In this document: in pieces, positions 40,546-47,997 of the stretch
Numbering within the stretch: the stretch's first letter is position 1
How the letters are laid out: the number at the start of each line of letters is the position of its first letter
Source of the DNA: Eikenella glucosivorans
GTDB lineage: Bacteria > Pseudomonadota > Gammaproteobacteria > Burkholderiales > Neisseriaceae
Length of the DNA stretch: 64,000 nucleotides
Reading direction: 5' to 3'
Assembly: GCF_016025525.2 (NCBI RefSeq)
Contig: NZ_JACSGR010000008.1
Location: 62,001-126,000, forward strand
Notes under the pieces: generated by a model
What the model saw: only the letters and a program-made list of their open reading frames with translations
What the model was told of the DNA's origin: nothing
Databases searched by the model: none
Translations under genes and position numbers: made by a program

Positions 40546-41373
40546 ATGTTGCTGTTGAGAAAATGGATTAAGGTGCTGTTTTTTGTGTGCTGGGCGGTGG
40601 CGTGGTGGAATCGCGACCGTGTTGGCGAAGACTTGTTTTGGTTTGCAGCCATCATGACGGGTTTTGTGGTGATGCTGAATTGGCAGGATGCTTACTCACT
40701 TACTCTCGAACGTAAATGGCGTGGGGATCCCAACCTGTTTTTATTGGCGGCAACGGCGCCGTGGTGGGGCTTGCTCCATCCTTTGCATGAAGTGAGCGGA
40801 TGGCGGTGGTGGCTGTGGGCTTGTGTGTCGCCGTTGTGGTTGCTGCTTTGGGCGGTGATGGGGATGTGGATGCGGAGGTGGGTGCAGGTGATGCTGCCGG
40901 CAATGGTGATATTGGGGCTGCCGCTGATGGTGTGGCACACGCATCAGCTGCATACCGTGCCGTATTCTGCGCTGTATCGGGCGAGCGGGATTGCGCCGGC
41001 GGAGTTGGAAGAGATCAGATTCGGTAGGAATGGCCGACGTCATTGGTTGGAACTAGATGGGATAGAGTTGGCGTGCTACCCAAATGAACAAGACACTTCC
41101 CCGGTTAATCGGGCGGTGTGCAGCGAAGCGCTGCGCTATGCGGGGCAGGCGTTGGATGTGGCGTATTACCCAAGTATGCCAGGCGGGCGTTACCGTGTGT
41201 TTGAAATCGTGGCGCCCGATGGCGTGCTGCTGGATTATGCCACGGCGCATCGGGAATACGCGGCCGATGAGGCGGCAATGTGGCAGAGGTTTGGCAACGG
41301 CCTGCTGCTGATGACTTTGCCGTTTTCGATATTGGGCGGGTTGGCTTATTGGGCAGTGGGGGAAGAGGATTAG
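40546..41373 (+). CDS. Polytopic membrane protein of unknown function
   Basis: 275 residues from ATG 40546. About five helices: VLFFVCWAVAWW near the start, LFWFAAIMTGFVVML, WWWLWACVSPLWLLLWAVMGMWM, VMLPAMVILGLPLMVW, and one at the end (MTLPFSILGGLAYWAVG). A soluble loop of about 100 residues (150-250) holds two cysteines and DGIELACYPNEQDTSPVNRAVCSEALRYAG. Not recognised. The reverse DUS ends 3 bases before the ATG, so it occupies the place of a normal SD; translation initiation here is unclear. A TTG at 40510 is the alternative start. Confidence 0.6.
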   Translation: MLLLRKWIKVLFFVCWAVAWWNRDRVGEDLFWFAAIMTGFVVMLNWQDAYSLTLERKWRGDPNLFLLAATAPWWGLLHPLHEVSGWRWWLWACVSPLWLLLWAVMGMWMRRWVQVMLPAMVILGLPLMVWHTHQLHTVPYSALYRASGIAPAELEEIRFGRNGRRHWLELDGIELACYPNEQDTSPVNRAVCSEALRYAGQALDVAYYPSMPGGRYRVFEIVAPDGVLLDYATAHREYAADEAAMWQRFGNGLLLMTLPFSILGGLAYWAVGEED

Positions 41374-41385
41374 CCTGGTTTTTTA

Positions 41386-41427
41386 TTTTTCAGGTAGCCT
41401 CTTGGCCGCTTGAGGCTACCTGAAAAA
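41386..41427. terminator. DUS hairpin between convergent genes
   Basis: Perfect 16-bp stem (41386-41401 with 41412-41427), 10-base loop, between the stop codons of two convergent genes. Likely bidirectional terminator. Confidence 0.75.
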
Positions 41428-41432
41428 CCAAA

Positions 41433-41933
41433 TCAGCGTTTGAAGTAGATGTCGATGTAGTCGGCGGCGTTGTCGCAGGGGTTGCCTATCGGCTGCATGC
41501 GCCAGTAGCGGCGGGCGTCTTTGGCTTGGAAGAGGAAGGTGCCGCTGCGTTCGCAGGCTTGTCCGTTGTTGAGGTAGGAAACGCGGGTGACGACGTTGCC
41601 GGTGAAGTAGAAATGGCGCCGGTCGATAATTTCAATCAGGCCGTCGAGCTTCACGTAATTGCCATCTAGGGCTTGGTAGGCATTGATTTCCAAGCCGTTG
41701 CTGCCACGACGGATGGTGGCGGTGCCGAAGCGTTCCCAGCTCACCCATTGCAGGGAAAACATATGCCGACCAAGCAGGCTGCTTTCTGCGGCGGCCACTT
41801 CTTCCGGGCTGCCGGTTTGCAGGGAGGCATCGCGCATATCCACGATAGAGGGCAAGTTTTGCGCGGTGGCGGGCTGGAGGCAGGATAATCCGGCTAAGAG
41901 CAGGGCGGAAAGCAGGCGTTTGACGGGGCGCAT
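41433..41933 (-). CDS. Exported protein of unknown function
   Basis: 166 residues with signal peptide MRPVKRLLSALLLAGLSCLQPATA. The mature part is small and probably beta-rich (FSLQWVSWERFGTATIRR, YFTGNVVTRVSYLNNGQACERSGTFLF), with two cysteines (GQACERSG and GNPCDNAAD) likely forming a disulfide. Periplasmic location is inferred. I do not recognise the family, and the neighbours give no clear clue. AAGGAG lies before the ATG. Confidence 0.7.
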   Translation of the reverse strand: MRPVKRLLSALLLAGLSCLQPATAQNLPSIVDMRDASLQTGSPEEVAAAESSLLGRHMFSLQWVSWERFGTATIRRGSNGLEINAYQALDGNYVKLDGLIEIIDRRHFYFTGNVVTRVSYLNNGQACERSGTFLFQAKDARRYWRMQPIGNPCDNAADYIDIYFKR

Positions 41934-42231
41934 GGCGAGCTCCTTTTAAGGTAAAGTTGTGAAAAGGAATGCTGTATCTCCATCATAGCGCATCTGTTTT
42001 TAAACCGCCATAATGGTTTTATTTTTAAGGAAAAGTGTTTGCTTTAGGGCAAATTGTATGCGGCAAGACGTGTTGCGTTTGGCAGAAATTCTGCTTCACT
42101 CGTTTTAACTGATATTTCAGGTAGCCTTTTGGCTGTTTGAGGCTACCTGAAAGCGTCTGCTGCAGCGAAGCTAATAAATCCACGAGGCCTGTACAGGCAT
42201 TTTATAAACCCAAGTATCAGAAAGGAAAACC
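41934..42231. other. Intergenic region with repeats upstream of yqiK
   Basis: AT-rich around 41965-42050, then a diverged composite element (GTTTGGCAGAAATTCTGCTTCACTCGTTTTAACTGATATTTCAGGTAGCC) followed by a forward DUS near 42141 and GCGTCTGCTGCAGCGAAGCTAATA. It probably includes the yqiK promoter; no clear boxes were fixed. Confidence 0.55.
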
Positions 42232-43992
42232 ATGAACCTTATCTCCATTGCCACCATTGCCGGCGTGATTCTGGCCGCGCTGTTTGTGCTCGGTCTCATC
42301 CTCACCCGCCTGTACCGCCGCGCCAGCAAAGAAGTGTCGTTTGTGCGCACCGGCTTCGGCGGCGAAAAAGTCATCATGAACGGCGGCGCGATGGTATTGC
42401 CTGTGCTGCACGAGATCATCCCGGTAAACATGAACACGCTGCGCCTCGAAGTGCGCCGCGCAGCGCAGCAGGCTCTGATTACCCGCGATCGGATGCGCGT
42501 GGACGTGATGGCGGAGTTTTACGTGCGCGTCAAACCCAGCGCCGAGAGCATTGCCACCGCCGCGCAAACGCTGGGCATGAAAACCATGTCGCCGGACGAG
42601 CTGAAAGAGCTGGTGGAAGGCAAGTTTGTGGATGCACTGCGCGCCGTGGCCGCCGAAATGGCGATGGAAGAGCTGCACGAAAAACGCGTGGATTTCGTGC
42701 AGAAAGTGCAGCAGGTCGTCAGCGAAGACCTGTTCAAAAACGGTCTGGAACTCGAAACCGTCTCCCTCACCGGCCTCGACCAAACCAGCTTCGAATTTTT
42801 CAACCCGCAAAACGCCTTTGACGCGGAAGGTTTAACCAAACTCACCGAAACCATCGAAGGCCGCCGCAAAAAACGCAACGAAATCGAACAAGACACCGAT
42901 TTGGCGATTAAAACCAAAAACCTCGAAGCCGAGCAGCAACGCCTGAAAATCTCGCGCGAAGAAGAATACGCCAAACTCGAACAAGAACGCGAAATCGCCG
43001 TGCGCCGCGCCGAACAGGAAGCCAGCATCGCCGAGCAGGAAGCGCAGAAAAAACGCGAAGCGGAAGAAGCCAAAATCGCCGCCGAGCGCGAAGTGGATTT
43101 GAAGCGCATCGCCGCCGAACGCGACATCAAAAACGAAGACATCCGCAAAGCCCAAGCCGTCGAGCAGGCGGAGGTTGAACGCCGCAAAGCCATCGAGCTG
43201 GCCGAACAGGACCGCGCCATCGCCGTGGCCGAGAAATCGCGTGCCGAATCCGAAGCCAAAGCCGAGGCCGACAAAGCCCGCGCCGCCGCCGTGCGTGAAG
43301 AAGAGAGCGTGATTACCGTGCGCGAAACCGAACGCGCCGAGCGTGCCAAAGCCGTGGAGCTGATTGCCGCCGAAGAAGCCGCGCAAAAAGACGCGATTTC
43401 GCTCACCGTGGCAGCCGAAGCCGAGAAACAGGCCGCGCAAGACCGTGCCGAAGCCGTGCGCATCGCCGCCGAAGCCGAAGCCGAGAAACAGCGTTTGCAG
43501 GCCAAAGGTGAAGCCGACGCCAAAGTCCTGCTGGCGCAGGCGCAAGAGCAGCAATACAAAGTCGATGCCGAAGGCACGCGCGCCGTCAACGAAGCCGCCA
43601 ACGTGTTGAGCGTTGAGCAAGTTGAAATGCAGGTGCGCCTCGCCCTGTTGAAACACCTGCCCGACATCATCCGCGAATCCGTGCGCCCGATGGAAAACAT
43701 CGACGGCATCAAGATTTTGCAGGTGAACGGCTTGGGTGGTTTCGGCAACGGCGCAGGCAGCGCGGAAGGCGTGTCAGCCGGCGCCCATGCCGCGCCGGGC
43801 AATGCCGCCCTCTCCGACCAAGTGGTGAACAGCGCCCTGCGCTACCGCGCCCAAGCCCCGCTGGTGGACAGCCTGCTCAAAGAGCTGGGCTTGAGCGGCG
43901 GCGACATCAACGGCCTCACACAGGGGCTGAACCCGGCTGCATCGACTGCCGCAGCAGAATCCGCAGTGCAAGCGGGAAGCGCGGATGAATAA
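42232..43992 (+). CDS. yqiK: Flotillin family protein YqiK
   Basis: 586 residues: an N-terminal helix (LISIATIAGVILAALFVLGLIL), an SPFH/band-7 domain to about residue 210 (ALITRDRMRVDVMAEFYVRVKP), and a long coiled coil (about 210-460) rich in Ala, Glu and Arg. A C-terminal oligomerisation region has ALLKHLPDIIRESVRPMENIDGIKILQVNG, then a Gly/Ala-rich tail. Flotillins scaffold membrane microdomains. In other proteobacteria it is directly behind yqiJ; here it is about 9.4 kb from yqiJ (32118). Confidence 0.93.
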   Translation: MNLISIATIAGVILAALFVLGLILTRLYRRASKEVSFVRTGFGGEKVIMNGGAMVLPVLHEIIPVNMNTLRLEVRRAAQQALITRDRMRVDVMAEFYVRVKPSAESIATAAQTLGMKTMSPDELKELVEGKFVDALRAVAAEMAMEELHEKRVDFVQKVQQVVSEDLFKNGLELETVSLTGLDQTSFEFFNPQNAFDAEGLTKLTETIEGRRKKRNEIEQDTDLAIKTKNLEAEQQRLKISREEEYAKLEQEREIAVRRAEQEASIAEQEAQKKREAEEAKIAAEREVDLKRIAAERDIKNEDIRKAQAVEQAEVERRKAIELAEQDRAIAVAEKSRAESEAKAEADKARAAAVREEESVITVRETERAERAKAVELIAAEEAAQKDAISLTVAAEAEKQAAQDRAEAVRIAAEAEAEKQRLQAKGEADAKVLLAQAQEQQYKVDAEGTRAVNEAANVLSVEQVEMQVRLALLKHLPDIIRESVRPMENIDGIKILQVNGLGGFGNGAGSAEGVSAGAHAAPGNAALSDQVVNSALRYRAQAPLVDSLLKELGLSGGDINGLTQGLNPAASTAAAESAVQAGSADE

Positions 43993-44010
43993 GTAGTTTG
44001 CCGGATGGGA

Positions 44011-44053
44011 AAAGGCTACCTGAAAACGGTTTGATGGTTTTCAGGTAGCCTTT
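44011..44053 (+). terminator. DUS hairpin terminator after yqiK
   Basis: Perfect 17-bp stem (44011-44027 with 44037-44053), 9-base loop, starting about 19 bases after the yqiK stop. Confidence 0.8.
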
Positions 44054-44140
44054 GTGTTGCGCAAGGGTGTTATTTCACCAGCTTGAGTCTTTTACGTTTG
44101 GCGGTGTGCCTTTGCCTGTGCGGGCAAACCGCTTCCCGCG

Positions 44141-44169
44141 TTGATATGCCGACAGTTTCTCTATATACT
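44141..44169 (+). promoter_or_regulatory. Probable sigma-70 promoter for clpX
   Basis: TTGATA (44141-44146) and TATACT (44164-44169), spacer 17. The start would be near 44176, about 45 bases before the clpX ATG. No heat-shock sigma-32 consensus was noticed in place of it. Confidence 0.6.
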
Positions 44170-44219
44170 TCACAGTTTTGCCGAACCGTTCGGCGCCAAT
44201 ACATTTCGGAAACACTCCA

Positions 44220-45473
44220 ATGAGCAAAGAAACCCGCTACTGTTCTTTTTGCGGCAAATCGGAAGACGAAGTCAAAAACCTGATTGAAGGTGATAATGCA
44301 TTGATTTGCAATGAATGTGTTGATACCTGCAGTCACATGATCCACAACGGGGATGATGAATCGGACACACCGGAAGGCGGCAGCGAGCGCCTGCCCACCC
44401 CGGCCGAAATCGTCAGCAACCTTAACCAGCACGTGATCGGCCAAGAGCAGGCTAAGAAAACCCTGGCCGTGGCCGTGTACAACCACTACAAGCGTCTGCG
44501 CCACCCGAAAGAGGGCGACAACGTGGAGCTGGCCAAATCCAACATCCTGCTCATCGGCCCCACCGGTTCGGGCAAAACCTTGCTCGCACAAAGCCTGGCG
44601 CGGCGTTTGGACGTGCCGTTCGTGATGGCCGACGCCACCACGCTCACTGAAGCCGGCTACGTGGGCGAAGACGTGGAACAGATCATTACCAAGCTGTTGG
44701 GCAACTGCGACTTCAATGTAGAAAAAGCGCAAAAAGGCATTGTCTATATTGATGAAATCGATAAAATTTCGCGCAAGAGCGACAACCCGTCGATTACCCG
44801 CGATGTGTCCGGCGAGGGCGTGCAGCAGGCGCTATTGAAGCTGATTGAAGGCACGGTGGCTTCCGTGCCCCCGCAGGGCGGGAGAAAACACCCGAATCAG
44901 GATTTTATTCAAGTAGATACCACCAATATCCTGTTTATCTGCGGCGGCGCATTTGCTGGCTTGGAGAAGGTAATCCGCCAGCGCACGGAAAAGGGTGGCA
45001 TCGGCTTCGGCGCCACGGTGCACAGCAAAGACGAAGATGCCGATGTAACTGAATTGTTTGAAATTGTAGAGCCGGAAGACTTGATTAAATTCGGCCTGAT
45101 TCCCGAGCTGATCGGCCGCTTGCCGGTGATTGCCACGTTGGCCGAGCTGGACGAAGAGGCGCTGATCAACATCCTCACCGAACCGAAAAATGCGCTGGTG
45201 AAACAGTATCAAACGCTGTTTGATATGGAAGGCGTGGAGCTGAAGGTGCAGCCGTCCGCCCTGCGCAGCATTGCCAAACTTGCCATGCAGCGCAAAACCG
45301 GCGCGCGCGGGCTGCGCTCGATTGTGGAACGCGCGCTGCTCGATACCATGTTCCGCCTGCCGGACATCAAAGAGCAGGTGAAAACCGTGGTGGTGGACGA
45401 AGCGGTGATCGATGAAAACCGCCCGCCTAAGCTGCTCACGGCAGACGGGCAGGAATATCGATTGTCTCAATAG
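44220..45473 (+). CDS. clpX: ATP-dependent Clp protease ATP-binding subunit ClpX
   Basis: AAA+ unfoldase that feeds tagged proteins, including SsrA-tagged products of tmRNA rescue, to ClpP. 417 residues from ATG 44220. The zinc-binding domain has Cys8, Cys11, Cys30 and Cys33. Walker A is GPTGSGKT (113-120), Walker B VYIDEIDKI, and sensor-2 RKTGARGLRSIVE. clpP is not beside it in this window. smpB, which works in the same rescue pathway, is at 51.7 kb. Confidence 0.98.
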   Translation: MSKETRYCSFCGKSEDEVKNLIEGDNALICNECVDTCSHMIHNGDDESDTPEGGSERLPTPAEIVSNLNQHVIGQEQAKKTLAVAVYNHYKRLRHPKEGDNVELAKSNILLIGPTGSGKTLLAQSLARRLDVPFVMADATTLTEAGYVGEDVEQIITKLLGNCDFNVEKAQKGIVYIDEIDKISRKSDNPSITRDVSGEGVQQALLKLIEGTVASVPPQGGRKHPNQDFIQVDTTNILFICGGAFAGLEKVIRQRTEKGGIGFGATVHSKDEDADVTELFEIVEPEDLIKFGLIPELIGRLPVIATLAELDEEALINILTEPKNALVKQYQTLFDMEGVELKVQPSALRSIAKLAMQRKTGARGLRSIVERALLDTMFRLPDIKEQVKTVVVDEAVIDENRPPKLLTADGQEYRLSQ

Positions 45474-45545
45474 AATAAGTAAAAGGCTACCTGAAAAATC
45501 AAGCGGGCTGTATTTGGCTTTTTTGTTTGGCTTCGCCTAAACCCG

Positions 45546-45620
45546 CTTGTCCCATTTCAACTTCGTTGAAGTTGGCGCTTTAGCTTCGCAGAAACTCGCT
45601 TTGCTCGTTTTCAGGTAGCC
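45546..45620. repeat. Composite repeat element (both modules) ending in a DUS
   Basis: Reads CAACTTCGTTGAAGTTGGCGC, then TTTAGCTTCGCAGAAACTCGC, then TTTGCTCG and TTTTCAGGTAGCC. This is the clearest single copy of the full composite element and serves as a reference for the others. Confidence 0.9.
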
Positions 45621-45638
45621 AATATTGGGAATGATGTG

Positions 45639-45845
45639 ATGTGGCATATTGTGCTAATTGGCTATATCTTTGTTACGCTGATGTTTTCGCTGGCGCAGCC
45701 TTCACTGGCGCGGATGCTGATTTACCTGGTGGTGTGGACGATCCTGCCCACATTGTTTGCGTTTTGGGTGGCCTACATCCGTTTGCGCAACAAGCGCCTC
45801 AAACAAGCCGAGCGGCAGGCCGGCCAAATCTTGCCAAAACAATAA
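45639..45845 (+). CDS. Small membrane protein of unknown function
   Basis: 68 residues from ATG 45639; a GTG one codon earlier is possible. Two helices (IVLIGYIFVTLMFSLAQPSL and LIYLVVWTILPTLFAFWVAYI) and a basic tail (RLRNKRLKQAERQAGQILPKQ). Not recognised. It ends 19 bases before a short terminator-like hairpin and overlaps the -35 region of the rpsB promoter. Confidence 0.65.
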   Translation: MWHIVLIGYIFVTLMFSLAQPSLARMLIYLVVWTILPTLFAFWVAYIRLRNKRLKQAERQAGQILPKQ

Positions 45846-45859
45846 ATTCCCCCTATAAT
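45831..45859 (+). promoter_or_regulatory. Sigma-70 promoter for rpsB-tsf
   Basis: TTGCCA (45831-45836) and TATAAT (45854-45859) with a 17-base spacer, a near-consensus promoter as expected for ribosomal genes. It overlaps the last codons of the small membrane protein gene. The leader to the rpsB ATG would be about 120 bases. Confidence 0.75.
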
Positions 45860-45863
45860 CCCG

Positions 45864-45893
45864 CAGCTTTCGTTTTGAAAGCTGTTTCTTTTT
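45864..45893 (+). terminator. Hairpin with T-run at the start of the rpsB leader
   Basis: CAGCTTTC (45864-45871) and GAAAGCTG (45877-45884), 5-base loop, followed by TTTCTTTTT. Most simply it terminates the small upstream gene. It lies at the predicted transcription start of rpsB. Confidence 0.7.
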
Positions 45894-45988
45894 AACCTCA
45901 ACGCTCGCATCCGGCACCAAAGGGTGTCTCTGTTTTCAGAGATTCTGTGTGCACGGATGTTTGCTATAACCCTTTGTAAGGAAAATAA

Positions 45989-46732
45989 ATGTCTCAAGTT
46001 ACTATGCGCCAGATGCTGGAAGCCGGCGTTCACTTCGGCCACCAAACCCGTTACTGGAACCCGAAAATGGAACAATACATTTTCGGCGCCCGCAACAAAA
46101 TCCACATCATCAACTTGGAAAAAACCCTGCCCCTGTTCCAGGAAGCGCAAGACGCCGTACGCCGTTTGGCAGCCAACAAAGGCACCATCCTATTTGTCGG
46201 CACCAAGCGCCAGGCTCGCGACATCGTGCGCGAAGAGGCCACCCGCGCCGGTATGCCTTATGTGGACCACCGTTGGCTGGGCGGCATGCTGACCAACTAC
46301 AAAACCGTTAAACAGTCTATCAAACGCCTGGAAGAGAAAACCGCCATTTTGGAAAATGCCGAAGCCAGCGGTTACAACAAGAAAGAGCTGCTCACCATTC
46401 AGCGCGAAGTGGAAAAACTGGAACGCTCCTTGGGCGGTATTAAAGATATGAAAGGCCTGCCCGACGCGATTTTCGTGATCGATACCGGCTACCAGAAAGG
46501 CACGCTCACCGAGGCCGGCAAGCTGGGTATTCCGGTGATCGGCGTGGTGGATAGCAACAACGATCCGGAAGGCGTGAAATACGTGATCCCCGGCAACGAC
46601 GACTCCGCCAAAGCCATCCGCCTGTACTGCCGCGGCATCGCCGATGCCGTACTGGAAGGCAAAAACCAGGCGCTGGCCGAAACCGTGGCCGCTGCACAGC
46701 AGGCCGCTGCCGACGAAGCCGAATCCGCCTAA
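45989..46732 (+). CDS. rpsB: 30S ribosomal protein S2
   Basis: 247 residues, standard length. VTMRQMLEAGVHFGHQTRYWNPKM and GTILFVGTKRQARDIVREEA are diagnostic of S2. The linkage rpsB-tsf is conserved in bacteria. Its leader (about 45866-45988) probably carries the autoregulatory structure known for S2 mRNAs, but I could not define it by eye. SD TAAGGAAAA lies 7 bases before the ATG. Confidence 0.98.
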   Translation: MSQVTMRQMLEAGVHFGHQTRYWNPKMEQYIFGARNKIHIINLEKTLPLFQEAQDAVRRLAANKGTILFVGTKRQARDIVREEATRAGMPYVDHRWLGGMLTNYKTVKQSIKRLEEKTAILENAEASGYNKKELLTIQREVEKLERSLGGIKDMKGLPDAIFVIDTGYQKGTLTEAGKLGIPVIGVVDSNNDPEGVKYVIPGNDDSAKAIRLYCRGIADAVLEGKNQALAETVAAAQQAAADEAESA

Positions 46733-46747
46733 GTTTGGCATTACATG

Positions 46748-46785
46748 AGGCTACCTGAAAAACAAACCAAGCCTTCAGGTAGCCT
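46748..46785 (+). repeat. DUS inverted pair between rpsB and tsf
   Basis: AGGCTACCTGAA (46748-46759) and TTCAGGTAGCCT (46774-46785). It lies within the rpsB-tsf operon and may act as an attenuator that lowers tsf relative to rpsB, as well as an uptake site. Confidence 0.7.
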
Positions 46786-46843
46786 TCAATCTGTCCAGAG
46801 TGCGGCATTCGCCGCGTTCATCCCTGAAAATTAGGAGAAAATA

Positions 46844-47698
46844 ATGTCTGCAATTACTGCAAAAATGGTCGCTGACCTGCGTGCTGCCACCGGTTTGGGC
46901 ATGATGGAATGCAAAAAAGCCTTGGTTGAAGCCAATGGCGACATGGAAAAAGCCGAAGAAATCCTGCGCATCAAATCCGGCGCCAAGGCCAGCAAATTGG
47001 CTGGCCGCACCGCTGCCGAAGGCGTGTTGGCCTATGCTATTGAAGGCAATGTAGGTGCCTTGGTGGAAGTGAACTGCGAAACCGACTTCGTGGCCAAAGA
47101 CACCGGTTTCATCGCTTTCGCCCAGTCTGTCGCCAAAACCGCCGCGCTGAAAAAACCGGCCACGGTTGAAGAGTTGGCTGCATTGGTGGAAGACGAGCGT
47201 AAAGCCGTCATTGCCAAGCTGGGCGAGAACATCTCCGTGCGCCGTTTCGAAATCATCGAAGCAGCCAACAGCCTGACCACCTATATCCACGGTGCTGCCG
47301 CTACCGAAGGCGTGCTGGTGGAGTACAAAGGTGATGAAACTACCGCCCGTCATGTTGGCATGCACATTGTGGCTTCCAAACCGCAGTGCATTTCTGCCGA
47401 GCAGGTGGATCCCGAAGTGGTGGCCAAAGAGCGCCACATCTACACCGAGCAGGCCATCGCTTCCGGCAAACCGGCCGAAATCGCTGCCAAAATGGTGGAA
47501 GGCCGCGTGAAGAAGTTCTTGGCTGAAGTGACCTTGTTGGGCCAGCCCTTCGTGATGAATCCCGATCAAACCGTAGAGCAGTTCCTGAAACAGCAGAAAA
47601 CCGAAATCGTCAACTTCGTCCGCTACAAAGTGGGTGACGGTATCGAGAAAAAAGAAGTGGATTATGCCGCCGAAGTGGCTGCCGCTGCCAAAGTTTAA
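46844..47698 (+). CDS. tsf: Translation elongation factor Ts
   Basis: 284 residues. It is the nucleotide exchange factor for EF-Tu. The N-terminal UBA-like domain reads KMVADLRAATGLGMMECKKALVEANGDMEKAEEILR and the core has TDFVAKD. The ending (FVRYKVGDGIEKKEVDYAAEVAAAAK) is usual. SD TAGGAGAAAA precedes the ATG. A good intrinsic terminator follows. Confidence 0.98.
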   Translation: MSAITAKMVADLRAATGLGMMECKKALVEANGDMEKAEEILRIKSGAKASKLAGRTAAEGVLAYAIEGNVGALVEVNCETDFVAKDTGFIAFAQSVAKTAALKKPATVEELAALVEDERKAVIAKLGENISVRRFEIIEAANSLTTYIHGAAATEGVLVEYKGDETTARHVGMHIVASKPQCISAEQVDPEVVAKERHIYTEQAIASGKPAEIAAKMVEGRVKKFLAEVTLLGQPFVMNPDQTVEQFLKQQKTEIVNFVRYKVGDGIEKKEVDYAAEVAAAAKV

Positions 47699-47712
47699 TC
47701 GTTAAACTGCTT

Positions 47713-47752
47713 AAAACCAGCCTCTTTCCGAATGGAACGGGGCTGGTTTTTT
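47713..47752 (+). terminator. Intrinsic terminator of rpsB-tsf
   Basis: AAAACCAGCC (47713-47722) pairs with GGCTGGTTTT (47741-47750), with an inner TTCC/GGAA pairing, followed by TT. It starts 15 bases after the tsf stop. It is a non-DUS terminator, unlike most in the window. Confidence 0.85.
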
Positions 47753-47846
47753 GTGCATGATTGTTTGAATTTGATGGAAGCCATATTTTCAGGTAGCCGA
47801 GCTTGCTTTCACAAAAATGATAGCGGGCAGTATGTAATTTAATCTT

Positions 47847-47923
47847 GTTATAGCATAACATCATATTTTAACTGGAAAATTTAACCGTTTATTTTGCTAA
47901 TTTCCGATAAAGCGGATTATAAT
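47847..47923 (+). promoter_or_regulatory. Promoter and upstream palindrome of the alcohol dehydrogenase gene
   Basis: TATAAT at 47918-47923 with TTGCTA at 47894-47899 (spacer 18). The palindrome GTTATAGCATAAC (47847-47859, arms GTTAT/ATAAC) lies about 35 bases upstream of the -35 box and could bind an activator. Confidence 0.55.
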
Positions 47924-47997
47924 GACCACAGTTCGGCGCATTGCCGGACTTTTCCCCATAACTGATTGCCGAGCGGCAGTCCCATCAGGAGAACATT

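Noticed and set aside
42519..43802. 427-residue Ser/Ala-rich frame opposite yqiK
   Set aside because: Shadow of the flotillin coiled coil; low-complexity translation.
44070..44732. 220-residue minus-strand frame over the clpX start
   Set aside because: It is antisense to the zinc domain and Walker A region of clpX, which is unmistakable.
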